Of a stretch of DNA of 64,000 bases, positions 28,352 to 38,076 are shown one piece after another; within the stretch, counting starts at the first letter, position 1; every line of letters starts with the position of its first letter. The translations under genes were made by a program, and so were the position numbers. Location of the stretch: contig NZ_JBBCAS010000003.1 in NCBI RefSeq assembly GCF_037203765.1, forward strand, positions 310,001 through 374,000. The letters are read 5' to 3'. Origin of the DNA: Sediminicola sp037203765 (lineage in GTDB: Bacteria > Bacteroidota > Bacteroidia > Flavobacteriales > Flavobacteriaceae). The notes beneath the pieces are model-generated. The model saw only the letters and a program-made list of their open reading frames with translations, did no database searches and had not been told where the DNA came from.

Positions 28352-29430
28352 TATTCTGGTTTGAGCAAAGAGGTTTCCTTGGAGATCCCCGATAAGATTT
28401 CTACCCGGTCCAAATTTTGTAATCCAATAGAAACTGAAACCGTTCCGTCTGGGGTCATTACTTTATTTCCTTCCAAAAGATATTCCTTGGGAATGGTCAG
28501 CGTACTTTCTTTTTCGGCAATAATAATATTTCCCTCGCCCGAAAGTCCGGGATATAGCACTTTTGGAGGGGAAACAAATACGGCTTCTATTTTAAAAGTT
28601 TGGGACCTCTCATCTTTTCTAGGGTAAATTTTACTGATTTCTGCTTCAAAGACTTCTGCTCCATAGGCATCCAGCGTAATGAGAGCTCTCAGCCCCAAGG
28701 ATAATTTTACAATGTCCACTTCGTCCACCAACATTTCAATAACAAAGGCATCATTTTTTCCAATACTTGCAATGGGTTCCATGGTGCTGACCAACTCTCC
28801 CGGATTTTTGAAAAGAGCATATACCTTGCCACTGATCTTACTGTCCACCGTAAAATCTTCTGTATTGATAAGGGAGGACCTATAGCTATTTTGTGCCTGC
28901 TCCAATTGGGTCTTCAGCTCATTTTTTGTTCGATTGTATTTGGTCTGTAAAAGCTGTAACTGATTCGTGGAAAGTTCATAATTCAATTTTTTTGTATCGT
29001 ATTCCAATTTTGAGCCTATCTTTTGTTTCCAAAGGTTCTCCTGCCTATAAAAATTGATGGAATCGTTTTTGTAACGCAAAAGGGCAGCTTTCATTTCATC
29101 TTCAATGTCCCTTAGAACTGCAAAATTCCCTTGATAATTTTCTTGGGCCAACTTTACATTCAATAGTGCATTATCCGAACTTAACTTTGTTGAGGTATTG
29201 ATAATCTGTAAAATGGGCTCACCTTTTTTTATAAGATCACCTTCCTCTTTTAAGTTGACATCCAGAATTCCATTAACGGCAGAATAGACGTTATAAAGGC
29301 TATCGGGTTGAATGGTTACAGAGGAATAGACGGATTCAGTAATTTTGGATTCCAAGGGGCGTATGGCCTCATGATTTTTGCCACAAGCGACCAAAAATAG
29401 CAGACACGGTATGATTTTTTTGAGACACAT
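28351..29430 (-). CDS. HlyD/MFP-type periplasmic adaptor lipoprotein
   Basis: The 359-residue protein begins with a lipoprotein signal (lipobox LVAC near residue 17). It has the adaptor arrangement of a split lipoyl domain (about 45-75 and 190-215) around a long helical hairpin coiled coil (about 85-185, with LSTNQLQLLQTKYNRTKNEL) and a beta-barrel C terminus. Such adaptors link an inner membrane pump to an outer membrane channel. No outer membrane TolC partner is present in the cluster. It sits five bases downstream of the M50 protease gene. Confidence 0.88.
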   Translation of the reverse strand: MCLKKIIPCLLFLVACGKNHEAIRPLESKITESVYSSVTIQPDSLYNVYSAVNGILDVNLKEEGDLIKKGEPILQIINTSTKLSSDNALLNVKLAQENYQGNFAVLRDIEDEMKAALLRYKNDSINFYRQENLWKQKIGSKLEYDTKKLNYELSTNQLQLLQTKYNRTKNELKTQLEQAQNSYRSSLINTEDFTVDSKISGKVYALFKNPGELVSTMEPIASIGKNDAFVIEMLVDEVDIVKLSLGLRALITLDAYGAEVFEAEISKIYPRKDERSQTFKIEAVFVSPPKVLYPGLSGEGNIIIAEKESTLTIPKEYLLEGNKVMTPDGTVSVSIGLQNLDRVEILSGISKETSLLKPE

Positions 29431-29435
29431 CGGTA

Positions 29436-30518
29436 TTATGGGTTGGATTTAAAAACTATGAATTCACTGATGTTCGTCATATCAATGGCACCAACCAGTT
29501 CATTATTACGGGTCACTGGAAAAAAAGTACTCTTTTCATTTCTGATATATTCCAAAACAGTGGTGATGGCCTGTGAAATATCTACAGTTCGGATATTGGT
29601 TTGCATGACATCCTTGATCAAAGTAGCGGGTTTACCGGCATTTTTAATAATGTCCTTATGGTACAAAACACCAACTATTCTGTTATTGTCCGTGACCACG
29701 AAGTCTTTTTCAGTACTGGCCAAAACCGCATGTACTGCTTCCTCCATGCTGTTCCAAGGATGAAGGATAGTGAGTTTGGTAAGCATGGCTTCTTTCACAA
29801 TATGGCCTTCCAAAACGGACTGCTGTTTCACCATTTGATTTTCGCCATAGGCCCCCATAAAAATGAACAATGCAATCAATATCAGAAATGGATTGATAAG
29901 AATGCCCAACATAAAAAATAGGACCGCCAATATCTGACCGAGGCCAGAGGCTATCTCCGTGGCCTTTACCCTTCCCAATTTATACGCCAAAAGGGCCCGG
30001 AGTACCCTGCCGCCATCCATAGGGAAAGCAGGTATCATATTAAATACCACCAACATGATGTTGGCGATAAATAGGAAAAGCAGAAAACTTTGAAAGCCAG
30101 AAGTATTCAAAAAGTCTTCCAGACCGGCAGGATCCAGTGCAAAATAGTTATGAAAGGGAATAAAGAATGATAGTAGCATGGCGATCAAAACATTTACTGC
30201 CGGACCAGCAATGGCCACCAATAGTTCTTGACCTGGCTTTTCGGGCATCTTTTCCAGTAAGGCAACCCCTCCAATAGGCAATAAGGTTATTTTTTTGGTG
30301 CCTATGCCAAACCTTTTTGCTGTGAGCGCATGGCCCAATTCATGGAGAACCACACAAATAAAAAGCATCAAAATTAGTAGGATGCTCAGGAGGGAAGAAT
30401 TAAGGTCGCCCCCTTTTTGCATATCCAAAAATACCACCCAGATCAATAAGAAGGAAAAGGTCCAATGTATTTCTATTTTAATTCCGGCAATTCTGCCAAG
30501 GTGAAGCGCGCCTTTCAT
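29436..30518 (-). CDS. M50 site-2 protease with tandem CBS domains
   Basis: The 360-residue membrane zinc protease has HELGH at residues 59-63 in a transmembrane helix and the second metal motif in AFPMDGGRVLRAL (about 168-180). The C-terminal 120 residues are a pair of CBS domains, with FVVTDNNRIVGVLYHKD and FFPVTRNNELVGAID repeats. CBS pairs sense adenosine nucleotides, so proteolysis may respond to energy charge. It is first in an operon with an ABC efflux system. A shared Crp/Fnr-type operator lies between it and pfkB. Confidence 0.93.
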   Translation of the reverse strand: MKGALHLGRIAGIKIEIHWTFSFLLIWVVFLDMQKGGDLNSSLLSILLILMLFICVVLHELGHALTAKRFGIGTKKITLLPIGGVALLEKMPEKPGQELLVAIAGPAVNVLIAMLLSFFIPFHNYFALDPAGLEDFLNTSGFQSFLLFLFIANIMLVVFNMIPAFPMDGGRVLRALLAYKLGRVKATEIASGLGQILAVLFFMLGILINPFLILIALFIFMGAYGENQMVKQQSVLEGHIVKEAMLTKLTILHPWNSMEEAVHAVLASTEKDFVVTDNNRIVGVLYHKDIIKNAGKPATLIKDVMQTNIRTVDISQAITTVLEYIRNEKSTFFPVTRNNELVGAIDMTNISEFIVFKSNP

Positions 30519-30534
30519 GAAAATTTCTTTTTAG

Positions 30535-30608
30535 TGAAAGTAGATACAACCTCATATTTTGGAAATGACAACCGTCATATCCAAACTTATGGGTTAGGGA
30601 TATTTTTG
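30535..30608. promoter_or_regulatory. Bidirectional Crp/Fnr-type operator between the M50 operon and pfkB
   Basis: TGACAACCGTCA at 30566-30577 is centred 29.5 bp from the TA of TATTTTTG (30601-30608) on the plus strand. It is equally 29.5 bp from the TA of TACTTTCA (30542 down to 30535) on the minus strand. Genes start in both directions (30664 plus, 30518 minus), matching the double-sided element. Confidence 0.82.
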
Positions 30609-30663
30609 CCATATCCATTGGTATATGTAAAGCCATGGGATCAAAACACAATTTTTAGATTAA

Positions 30664-31608
30664 ATGAAAAGAATTCTGACATTGACCATAAATCCAGCGC
30701 TGGATAAAAGTACTTCCGTAGCCGGAGTGGTGCCTTTTAAAAAGTTGCGATGTAATATACCCATCTATGAACCTGGGGGAGGGGGCATCAATGTTTCTCG
30801 GGCTATCAAAAAGTTGGGAGGTTCCTCTATTGCCCTGTATCTTTCCGGGGGGCCAACGGGGGAACATCTGAATGAACTTCTGGACCAGGAGGGAATAGAA
30901 AAAAAAATAGTTAAAATATTGGATTGGACCAGGGAAAATTTGGCAGTAACGGATACGGTAAATGAACAACAGTTCCGTTTTGGAATGCCTGGTCCACATG
31001 TGGAAGAAAACGAATGGAAACAGATATTGGAGGAATTGTCCCTACTTCTAAGGGAAGATGATTATGTGGTTGCCAGTGGAAGTTTGGCCCCCAATGTTCC
31101 TATTGATTTCTATGCCCAGGTGGCTAAAGTGGCCCAATTGAAAAAAGCAAGATTGATTTTGGATACCTCTGGGGAAGCATTAAAGATAGGGGCAAGGGCA
31201 GGGGTTTTTTTGTTAAAACCCAACTTGGGGGAGCTTAGCTCGCTTTGTGGGGTATCCTCTATAACGACTCGGAATTTGGAATCCTTGGCCCTAAAGTTTT
31301 TAAAAGAACACCAGTGCTCGGCAATGGTGGTATCCATGGGGTCCAAAGGGGCCATGTTGGTAACGCCCAACATGGTGGAACATATCCCTGCCCCAACAGT
31401 TCACCATGTGAGCAGTATAGGTGCCGGGGACAGTATGGTAGCCGGAATGGTTTTCCGTTTGGCTGCGGGCCAATCATTTAGTGAGATGGCAAATTTTGGG
31501 GTAGCCTGTGGAACAGCTGCTACCATGACCCCTGGAACACAACTGTGTAAAAAAGATGATGTGGAACATTTATATCAGTGGCTGATACGTCAAAAGGCCA
31601 ATATTTAA
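30664..31608 (+). CDS. pfkB: PfkB-family hexose-phosphate kinase
   Basis: The 314-residue ribokinase-fold protein has the glycine-rich N-terminal PfkB signature (GGGGINVSRAIKKLGG) and the C-terminal catalytic GAGDSMVAG around residue 254. These features fit 1-phosphofructokinase or the minor 6-phosphofructokinase (PfkB). Sequence does not decide between them. It is followed by pta and ackA on the same strand, suggesting a short route from sugar phosphate to acetate and ATP. Its promoter region carries the shared Crp/Fnr-type site. Confidence 0.88.
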   Translation: MKRILTLTINPALDKSTSVAGVVPFKKLRCNIPIYEPGGGGINVSRAIKKLGGSSIALYLSGGPTGEHLNELLDQEGIEKKIVKILDWTRENLAVTDTVNEQQFRFGMPGPHVEENEWKQILEELSLLLREDDYVVASGSLAPNVPIDFYAQVAKVAQLKKARLILDTSGEALKIGARAGVFLLKPNLGELSSLCGVSSITTRNLESLALKFLKEHQCSAMVVSMGSKGAMLVTPNMVEHIPAPTVHHVSSIGAGDSMVAGMVFRLAAGQSFSEMANFGVACGTAATMTPGTQLCKKDDVEHLYQWLIRQKANI

Positions 31609-31711
31609 CCACTTTTTCACAGGAACCCATGGGCCTAAAGCTTAAATTTGTGGTATCTTTTAGCCGCTGGCAGATTACAAAAATCAAAAAAAATTAAACC
31701 ATTGATTACGA

Positions 31712-33805
31712 ATGAGTAAAGCAATTTATATTGCCACCACGGGACCCAACAGTGGAAAATCCATTATTTCCTTGGGCCTGATGCAAATGTTATTGGGAAA
31801 GGCGGCCAAAGTAGGATATTTTAGGCCTATCATAGACGATTTCCATCTGGGACAAATGGACAATCATATAAAAACAATGATAACCTATTTTGATCTGGAA
31901 TTAGCATTTGAAGATGCTTATGCCTATACCCGAAGCCAGATCATTCAGAAGAAAAACAAAGGGAAAGAAGACGAGATCATCAGTAAGATTATCTCTAAAT
32001 ATAAGGCGATAGAGGATCGGTTCGATTTTATGCTAGTGGAAGGTACCGATTTTTCTGGAGAGGATAATATCATTGAATGGGACATCAACGTGCTGATGGC
32101 CAAGAATCTTGGAATTCCTACCATTCTACTATCGAGCGGGGTTGGCAAAACGGTTGAGGATCTGGTTGGGAACCTACAGATAGCCTACGATTCTTTTAAG
32201 GAAAAAGGGGTGGAGGTATTGTCCGTAGTGGCCAATAAGGTGAATCCAGAAAATCTGGTCGAAATTAAAGAGGGCCTTTTGGCAAATCTCCCGACCAACG
32301 TTTTGGTCAATGTCATACCGTTCAATCCGGTATTGGCAAATCCCACCATCAAAGAAATTGTGGAAGAATTGGACGGGAAGGTGCTTTTTGGAGAAGCTTA
32401 TTTAAATAATCAAGCGGGCTATTTTAGCGTTGGGGCCATGCAATTGCGGAATTATCTGACCCACTTAAAAAATGATAGTTTGGTGATAACCCCGGGCGAT
32501 AGGGCCGATATAATTCTGGGGGCATTACAGGCCAACGTTTCTGCCAATTACCCCATGATATCGGGAATCGTCCTCACGGGTGGTTTATTGCCCGAAGAAT
32601 CCATCATTAAATTGATAGAAGGTCTTTCAGAGATCGTTCCGATAATTTCTGTGGAAGGGGGAACTTATTCCATTACCAATCGTATTGGGGATATTAGACC
32701 CCGTATGTATGCCGAAAATTTGCAAAAGATCACGACCTCCATCCATGCTTTCCAAAATTATGTTGAGGTCAATGCCCTTGAAGAACAACTGATCACCTTT
32801 AAAGCCTCGGGTATTACCCCAAGGATGTTCCAGTACAATCTCGTGAAAAGGGCCCAATCCAATAAAAAGCATATTGTTCTGCCCGAGGGTATGGACGAAC
32901 GTATTTTAATGGCCACAAAGGAATTGTTGGACACCAATACGGTGGATATAACCTTATTGGGCGATCCGAAGGAGATAACTGAGAAAATTTCAAGGTTGGA
33001 CCTGGCATTGGATCTTGAAAAGGTGTCCATTGTGATGCCTACAGAATCCCCTTATTTTGAAGATTATGCAAAAACATTGCATGAATTGCGCAAGCATAAA
33101 AATTTAAACCTGGCCATGGCAAGAGACCTAATGGAAGATCCCTCTTATTTTGGGACTATGATGGTGTACAAGGGACATGCGGATGGCATGGTCTCGGGAG
33201 CGGTGAACACCACCCAACATACCATTAGGCCCGCACTGCAATTTATCAAGACCAAGCCAGGTATTTCAGTGGTTTCCTCAGTCTTTTTTATGTGCTTGGA
33301 GGACAGGGTGACCGTTTTTGGCGATTGTGCCATAAACCCCAACCCAACCGCAGAGGAATTGGCACAAATTACCATACTTTCGGCAGAGACCAGTTTGGCT
33401 TTCGGCATTGAGCCTAAAGTGGCCATGCTCTCCTATTCATCCGGTACATCGGGTATGGGGGAAGATGTGGACAAGGTGAGAAGGGCCACGGAATTGGTGA
33501 AAAATATGAAGCCCGATCTAAAGGTAGAAGGACCCATCCAGTACGATGCGGCTGTAGACATTAAAGTTGGTAAGACCAAGTTACCCGACTCCGAAGTGGC
33601 TGGTCAGGCCAGTGTATTTATTTTTCCCGATTTGAATACGGGCAACAATACCTACAAGGCTGTACAAAGGGAAACAGGAGCACTGGCCATTGGTCCCGTA
33701 TTGCAAGGACTGAACAAACCGGTGAACGATTTGAGCAGAGGATGTACCGTCAATGATATTTTTAATACAGTAGTGATTACTGCCATTCAAGCACAGGGAA
33801 TTTAA
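31712..33805 (+). CDS. pta: Phosphate acetyltransferase (long form)
   Basis: The 697-residue protein has the long Pta organisation: an N-terminal P-loop-like domain (TGPNSGKSIISLG, residues 9-21), a central DRTGG domain (about 215-325), and the C-terminal acetyl-/butyryltransferase domain (about 370-690). It converts acetyl-CoA and phosphate to acetyl phosphate. It is six bases ahead of the alternative GTG of ackA. A -7 element (TAAATTTG, 31643-31650) suggests an extra start in addition to read-through from pfkB. Confidence 0.96.
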   Translation: MSKAIYIATTGPNSGKSIISLGLMQMLLGKAAKVGYFRPIIDDFHLGQMDNHIKTMITYFDLELAFEDAYAYTRSQIIQKKNKGKEDEIISKIISKYKAIEDRFDFMLVEGTDFSGEDNIIEWDINVLMAKNLGIPTILLSSGVGKTVEDLVGNLQIAYDSFKEKGVEVLSVVANKVNPENLVEIKEGLLANLPTNVLVNVIPFNPVLANPTIKEIVEELDGKVLFGEAYLNNQAGYFSVGAMQLRNYLTHLKNDSLVITPGDRADIILGALQANVSANYPMISGIVLTGGLLPEESIIKLIEGLSEIVPIISVEGGTYSITNRIGDIRPRMYAENLQKITTSIHAFQNYVEVNALEEQLITFKASGITPRMFQYNLVKRAQSNKKHIVLPEGMDERILMATKELLDTNTVDITLLGDPKEITEKISRLDLALDLEKVSIVMPTESPYFEDYAKTLHELRKHKNLNLAMARDLMEDPSYFGTMMVYKGHADGMVSGAVNTTQHTIRPALQFIKTKPGISVVSSVFFMCLEDRVTVFGDCAINPNPTAEELAQITILSAETSLAFGIEPKVAMLSYSSGTSGMGEDVDKVRRATELVKNMKPDLKVEGPIQYDAAVDIKVGKTKLPDSEVAGQASVFIFPDLNTGNNTYKAVQRETGALAIGPVLQGLNKPVNDLSRGCTVNDIFNTVVITAIQAQGI

Positions 33806-33817
33806 GAATTTGTGAAC

Positions 33818-35011
33818 ATGAAGATATTGATATTGAATTCTGGAAGCTCTTCCATAAAATACCAATTGATAAACATGCCTTCAGAGGATGTTTTATGTAA
33901 GGGGTTAGTGGAGAGAATAGGATCAAAAGAAGCCATATTGCAATATAAAACGGATATGGTATCACTGGAGGAAACGCAGGAAATAAAAACACACAAGCAG
34001 GGATTGCAAAAAATTGCCTCCTTATTGGTGGATCCAAAGAAGGGCATTGTGGGCGAAGCGAACGAAATTCAGGTCATTGGACATAGGGTAGTGCATGGTG
34101 GCACCACCTTTTCGGCCCCAACCTTGGTGACTCCTTTTGTAAAAGATAAAATCAAGGAGCTTTTCGCTCTGGCCCCATTACACAATCCCCATAATTGGGA
34201 AGGCTTGGACCTAGCGGAAGAAATATTTCCGCAGGCAAAACAAGTGGCAGTCTTTGACACGGCCTTTCATCAGACCATGCCGGTTAAAGCCAAAAAATAT
34301 GCAATTCCGGAACAATTTTTTGAAGAGCACAACATTCAAGTGTACGGATTTCATGGAATAAGTCATCAATATGTCTCTAGAAAGACCATGGAACACCTCA
34401 AAAAGCCCAAATCCAAAATTATTTGCATTCACTTGGGCAATGGTTGCAGCATGACTGCGGTAGTTGATGGGTTAAGTGTTGACCATAGTCTGGGGTTCAC
34501 TCCGGCAAACGGACTCATTATGGGCACCAGAAGTGGGGATATTGACCATTCTATTGTATTTTATTTGGTGGAAACATTGGGGTATGACCTTAAGGAGGTG
34601 AATCGTATATTGCTGAAAGACAGCGGAATGATGGGTCTTACCGGTTTTAATGATTTAAGGGATGTCCAAGCTGCGGCTGAAAAAGGGGACAAAGCTGCTG
34701 ACCTGGCCTTGGAGATGAATGCCTACAGGATAAAAAAATATATTGGGGCCTACGTGGCTGCAATGAACGGCCTCGATGCCATTGTATTTACTGCCGGGAT
34801 AGGTGAGAATTCCAGTGAGCTCAGAAAACGGGTTTGTACGGGAATGGACTATATGGGTATCCATTTGGATGTTTTGGCGAATGAAAAAAGGGTAGCAGGT
34901 ATCCATGGAATACACACCCCAGATTCTCCGGTCAAAATATTGGTCGTTCCCACCAATGAGGAGTTGGAAATAGCCAAACAGTCCTTCCAATTGGTTTCCC
35001 TGATCAGGTAG
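33818..35011 (+). CDS. ackA: Acetate kinase
   Basis: The 397-residue ASKHA kinase has the N-terminal phosphate loop LNSGSSSIKYQL (about residues 6-17), the adenosine-binding IHLGNGCSM segment and the second signature GFMGTRSGD-like stretch (IMGTRSGDIDHS). It makes ATP and acetate from acetyl phosphate. The ATG at 33818 is used because family members begin MKILxLNSG. The in-frame GTG six bases earlier is less likely. It forms the fermentative pair with pta. Confidence 0.96.
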   Translation: MKILILNSGSSSIKYQLINMPSEDVLCKGLVERIGSKEAILQYKTDMVSLEETQEIKTHKQGLQKIASLLVDPKKGIVGEANEIQVIGHRVVHGGTTFSAPTLVTPFVKDKIKELFALAPLHNPHNWEGLDLAEEIFPQAKQVAVFDTAFHQTMPVKAKKYAIPEQFFEEHNIQVYGFHGISHQYVSRKTMEHLKKPKSKIICIHLGNGCSMTAVVDGLSVDHSLGFTPANGLIMGTRSGDIDHSIVFYLVETLGYDLKEVNRILLKDSGMMGLTGFNDLRDVQAAAEKGDKAADLALEMNAYRIKKYIGAYVAAMNGLDAIVFTAGIGENSSELRKRVCTGMDYMGIHLDVLANEKRVAGIHGIHTPDSPVKILVVPTNEELEIAKQSFQLVSLIR

Positions 35012-35064
35012 TCCACGGGAGTTTAATAAGCACCAACTCATTAAGGGTCTTCCTTATTTCATTA

Positions 35065-35107
35065 TGATTTTTATCATATTAGTCCTATTTATTTTAAAAT
35101 AGCTTTG
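35065..35107 (+). promoter_or_regulatory. Crp/Fnr-type operator and -7 element of the MgtC-family gene
   Basis: TGATTTTTATCA (35065-35076) is centred 29.5 bp before the TA of TAGCTTTG (35100-35107), a perfect -7 match identical to that of dnaJ. No TA lies at the mirrored position. Confidence 0.85.
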
Positions 35108-35207
35108 GTCTATGGGATGTTGAGACCGTAATCGGTTATCTCATATAAACCTGTTGATTCTTCCCATACTACCTAAGGGTAGCATTCTATTTTAACCTAA
35201 ATGAACA

Positions 35208-36503
35208 ATGATTGATGATTTTATTGTACAATACGAAAGTCTGCAACTCTCAGAAATGGAGTTTTTGTACAGGATGTTGGTGGCTGCCGGAATTGGTTTT
35301 ATACTGGGGTTGGAACGGGAGTTTTCAAAACTTAAAGAAAAGGAAGAGATTTTTGCTGGCGTTAGAACTTTCACTATTGTTTCCTTGTTTGGGTTTTTGG
35401 CTGCCTTACTGAGTTTTGTTTTAAATGAATGGATATTTGCAGTTGGCTTTTTTGGGGTCCTCCTAATGGTTGCACTCGCCTATTGGATCGAAGCCAACAA
35501 AGGTCAGACAGGTGGTACCACTGAATTTGCCATAATATTCACTTATCTGCTGGGAGGGCTTACCTTTTTGGGGTATTTGACAGAAAGCCTGGCATTTATG
35601 GTGATTTTGATCGTTATATTATCCTTAAAACTCAAACTGAGAAATATTATCGGCCAATTGACACAGGTAGAGATCTATGCCTTTGTAAGGTTCGTGGTCC
35701 TCGCCCTGTTAATATTACCCTTCTTACCGGACAAAGACTATGGTCCGTTCCTTGTCATCAACCCTAGAGAAATTGGATGGGTGGTGGTCTTGACATCAGG
35801 GATTGGGTTCATCGGTTATATTTTAATGAAATTTATGGGGCCTAATAAGGGTATACTTTTGACAGGTATTCTGGGAGGAATGGTATCCAGTACCGTGGTT
35901 ACCTGGACTTTTTCCAAGAAAAGCAGGGAAACACCTTCCCTCTCAAGCAATTATTCCATGGGTATTTTTGCTGCTGCCACCTTGATGATCGTGCGCGTCA
36001 TGGTCCTTATCTTTATTTTTAAGAAGACGTTGTTGGTAGACTTATTTGTTCCTTTGGCCATCCTATTGTTCACTGGCCTTGGGGTTACTTACTTCTTTTA
36101 CAAAAAACAGACATCCAATGAAAGGTATAAGGAGGCCTTGCCCTTAGGGGAGCCGCTAAACATTAGGGATGCCATATTTTTTGGGGCCCTGTATACGGGC
36201 ATATTGATTGTGGTCAGTTATGCCAGTGTTAAATATGGGGAATTGGGAATCTATATTTCAAGCGCCATCAGTGCCCTGACCGACATTGACGCCATTACCA
36301 TTTCCGTATCAAAATTAGGAGGTGCTTCTGTTTCGGTCTTAACAGCACAAATTGCAATTTTATTGGCCACCATTTCAAATACCATAGTAAAAATAGGGTT
36401 GGCATTATGGAATGGGAGCTATAAGTTAAAAAGACAGATTGTCTTTGGTTATGGCCTTATTTTCATGGCCGGACTGTTGGGGTTATTGATCCTAAATAGA
36501 TGA
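35208..36503 (+). CDS. MgtC/SapB family protein with DUF4010 domain
   Basis: The 431-residue membrane protein has about 12 hydrophobic segments. The N-terminal MgtC part (residues 15-145) contains the typical RMLVAAGIGFILGLEREFS and FAGVRTFTIVSLFG stretches. The C-terminal part is DUF4010 (about 180-420). MgtC proteins are linked to growth at low magnesium and to control of membrane energetics, but the long form is uncharacterised. The patatin gene follows after 24 bases. Confidence 0.88.
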   Translation: MIDDFIVQYESLQLSEMEFLYRMLVAAGIGFILGLEREFSKLKEKEEIFAGVRTFTIVSLFGFLAALLSFVLNEWIFAVGFFGVLLMVALAYWIEANKGQTGGTTEFAIIFTYLLGGLTFLGYLTESLAFMVILIVILSLKLKLRNIIGQLTQVEIYAFVRFVVLALLILPFLPDKDYGPFLVINPREIGWVVVLTSGIGFIGYILMKFMGPNKGILLTGILGGMVSSTVVTWTFSKKSRETPSLSSNYSMGIFAAATLMIVRVMVLIFIFKKTLLVDLFVPLAILLFTGLGVTYFFYKKQTSNERYKEALPLGEPLNIRDAIFFGALYTGILIVVSYASVKYGELGIYISSAISALTDIDAITISVSKLGGASVSVLTAQIAILLATISNTIVKIGLALWNGSYKLKRQIVFGYGLIFMAGLLGLLILNR

Positions 36504-36527
36504 GAGGAAAAATTTTGGTTATTATAA

Positions 36528-37316
36528 ATGATACGTATTATGGATTTAGGTTTGGTGCTTTCTGGTGGAGGTGTTAGGGGCATTGCCCATATTGGAGCCA
36601 TAAAAGCTATGGAGGAAATGGATATCTATCCAACCCATATCGCGGGGACCAGTGCCGGAGCCATTGTAGGTGCACTTTATGCAGAAGGGTATTCTTGTGA
36701 GAAAATATTGGAATTTTTTAAAAAGGTAGATTTATTCACTTTCGGCACTTATGCGTTAAAGAAACCAGGTTTTTTTGATTCCGATAAGTTGTTCGACATT
36801 TTCAAAAAATATATTGCCCATGACACTTTTGAAGGTCTAAAAATGAATTTGTTCATTACCGGAACCAATATCCTGGAAGGAACACCAAAAATATTCCATA
36901 AAGGTCCTTTGATAAGGGCTATATTGGCTTCTGCCGCCTATCCAGGTGTGTTTACTCCGGTAAAGGTAGACGGCCAATACTATGTAGATGGTGGGGTTTT
37001 GAATAATTTTCCTGTGGATGCCATCCAAAAACATTGTAAAACTATTATCGGGGTGTATGTCAATCCTTTTGAAAAACTGGAGATCAGTGATCTAAAACAT
37101 TCTTATAATGTCATGGATAGAGCCCTTCAGATAAAGATGAAAGACGGGCTGTCGTCTAAATTCAATGCCTGCGATTTGCTGATCTGTCCGGCTACTTTGG
37201 TCAATTACGGTACTTTTTCCTTTAAAAATGCCGATAAGATCTATGAATTGGGATATAAGTCTGCAAAGGAAGCCCTAGGATCAAACAAGGGGTTGTTGCT
37301 CACAAATAAAGTTTAA
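36528..37316 (+). CDS. Patatin-like phospholipase (RssA type)
   Basis: The 262-residue protein shows the oxyanion loop GGGVRG (about residues 12-17), the nucleophile elbow GTSAG (Ser about 44) and the catalytic Asp in DGGVLNNFP (about 152). The Ser-Asp dyad indicates lipid acyl hydrolase activity. It has no signal peptide and is cytoplasmic or membrane-associated. A second ATG four codons in (36540) gives an N terminus nearer the family standard. It is likely in one transcript with the MgtC-family gene. Confidence 0.9.
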   Translation: MIRIMDLGLVLSGGGVRGIAHIGAIKAMEEMDIYPTHIAGTSAGAIVGALYAEGYSCEKILEFFKKVDLFTFGTYALKKPGFFDSDKLFDIFKKYIAHDTFEGLKMNLFITGTNILEGTPKIFHKGPLIRAILASAAYPGVFTPVKVDGQYYVDGGVLNNFPVDAIQKHCKTIIGVYVNPFEKLEISDLKHSYNVMDRALQIKMKDGLSSKFNACDLLICPATLVNYGTFSFKNADKIYELGYKSAKEALGSNKGLLLTNKV

Positions 37317-37349
37317 AATTTACTATGAAACTTATGTTTTGGGTTGGAC

Positions 37350-38003
37350 CTATAATTTAATTCCAAAGGATAGATCACCAGCGTCTCCCAGACCTGGAAT
37401 TATATATCCATAGTCATTTAGCTCTTCATCAATTGCGGCGATCCACAAATGGGTATTTTCAGGAAAGATCGCCTTGGCATGGGCAACCCCTTCCTTGGAT
37501 CCTATTACGGAAACGATATGTATTTGCTTAGGTTTGCCGTGACCCTGCATGGCTTCATAGGTATTTTCCAAGGTTTTGCCCGTAGCCAACATCGGATCAA
37601 TTAGCACCAAAGTCTTCTCGTTCAAGGTTGGTGAAGCCAGATACTTTACAATCACCTCAAAAACTTCTCCGCTGTTCAAATGGTTGCGATATGCTGAAAT
37701 AAAGGCATTTTCCGCGGCGTCAAAATAATTTTGAACCCCTTGGTGCAACGGCAGTCCAGCTCTTAATACCGCACATAGGACTAGATCGTTCACGGGAAGA
37801 GCCATCGTTTTGGTCCCTAAGGGGGTATTGATATTCTTGTTTTCAAAGACGAGGGTCTTGCTCATTTCATAGGCCAAGATTTCTCCAATCCGTTCAATAT
37901 TTTTTCTGAAGCGCATGGAATCTTTTTGAATATTACGATCCCTTAGCTCAGCAATGAACTGGTTCAAAATAGTATTGCTTTCCCCGAAATGATGGATGGT
38001 CAT
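37350..38003 (-). CDS. upp: Uracil phosphoribosyltransferase
   Basis: The 217-residue PRTase has the PRPP loop LIDPMLATGKTLENT (about residues 137-151) and the family C terminus PGLGDAGDLSFG, where the last acidic/basic residue of GDxGDR is replaced by Leu. It salvages uracil to UMP. It lies after the Crp/Fnr gene on the same strand (73-bp gap) in a group with deoD and deoC, all nucleoside salvage. Confidence 0.93.
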   Translation of the reverse strand: MTIHHFGESNTILNQFIAELRDRNIQKDSMRFRKNIERIGEILAYEMSKTLVFENKNINTPLGTKTMALPVNDLVLCAVLRAGLPLHQGVQNYFDAAENAFISAYRNHLNSGEVFEVIVKYLASPTLNEKTLVLIDPMLATGKTLENTYEAMQGHGKPKQIHIVSVIGSKEGVAHAKAIFPENTHLWIAAIDEELNDYGYIIPGLGDAGDLSFGIKL

Positions 38004-38076
38004 GATGTGATATATTTAGTTTAAAAGTACAATTTTCATTCTTTTTCCAGATATTCTAAGTGAAGGCATAGTTGTG

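Noticed and set aside
31608..31650. Possible fifteenth island operator upstream of pta
   Set aside because: The -7 element TAAATTTG is perfect and TCA is at the right distance, but the left half reads ACC instead of TGA. With only a half-site it is not counted.
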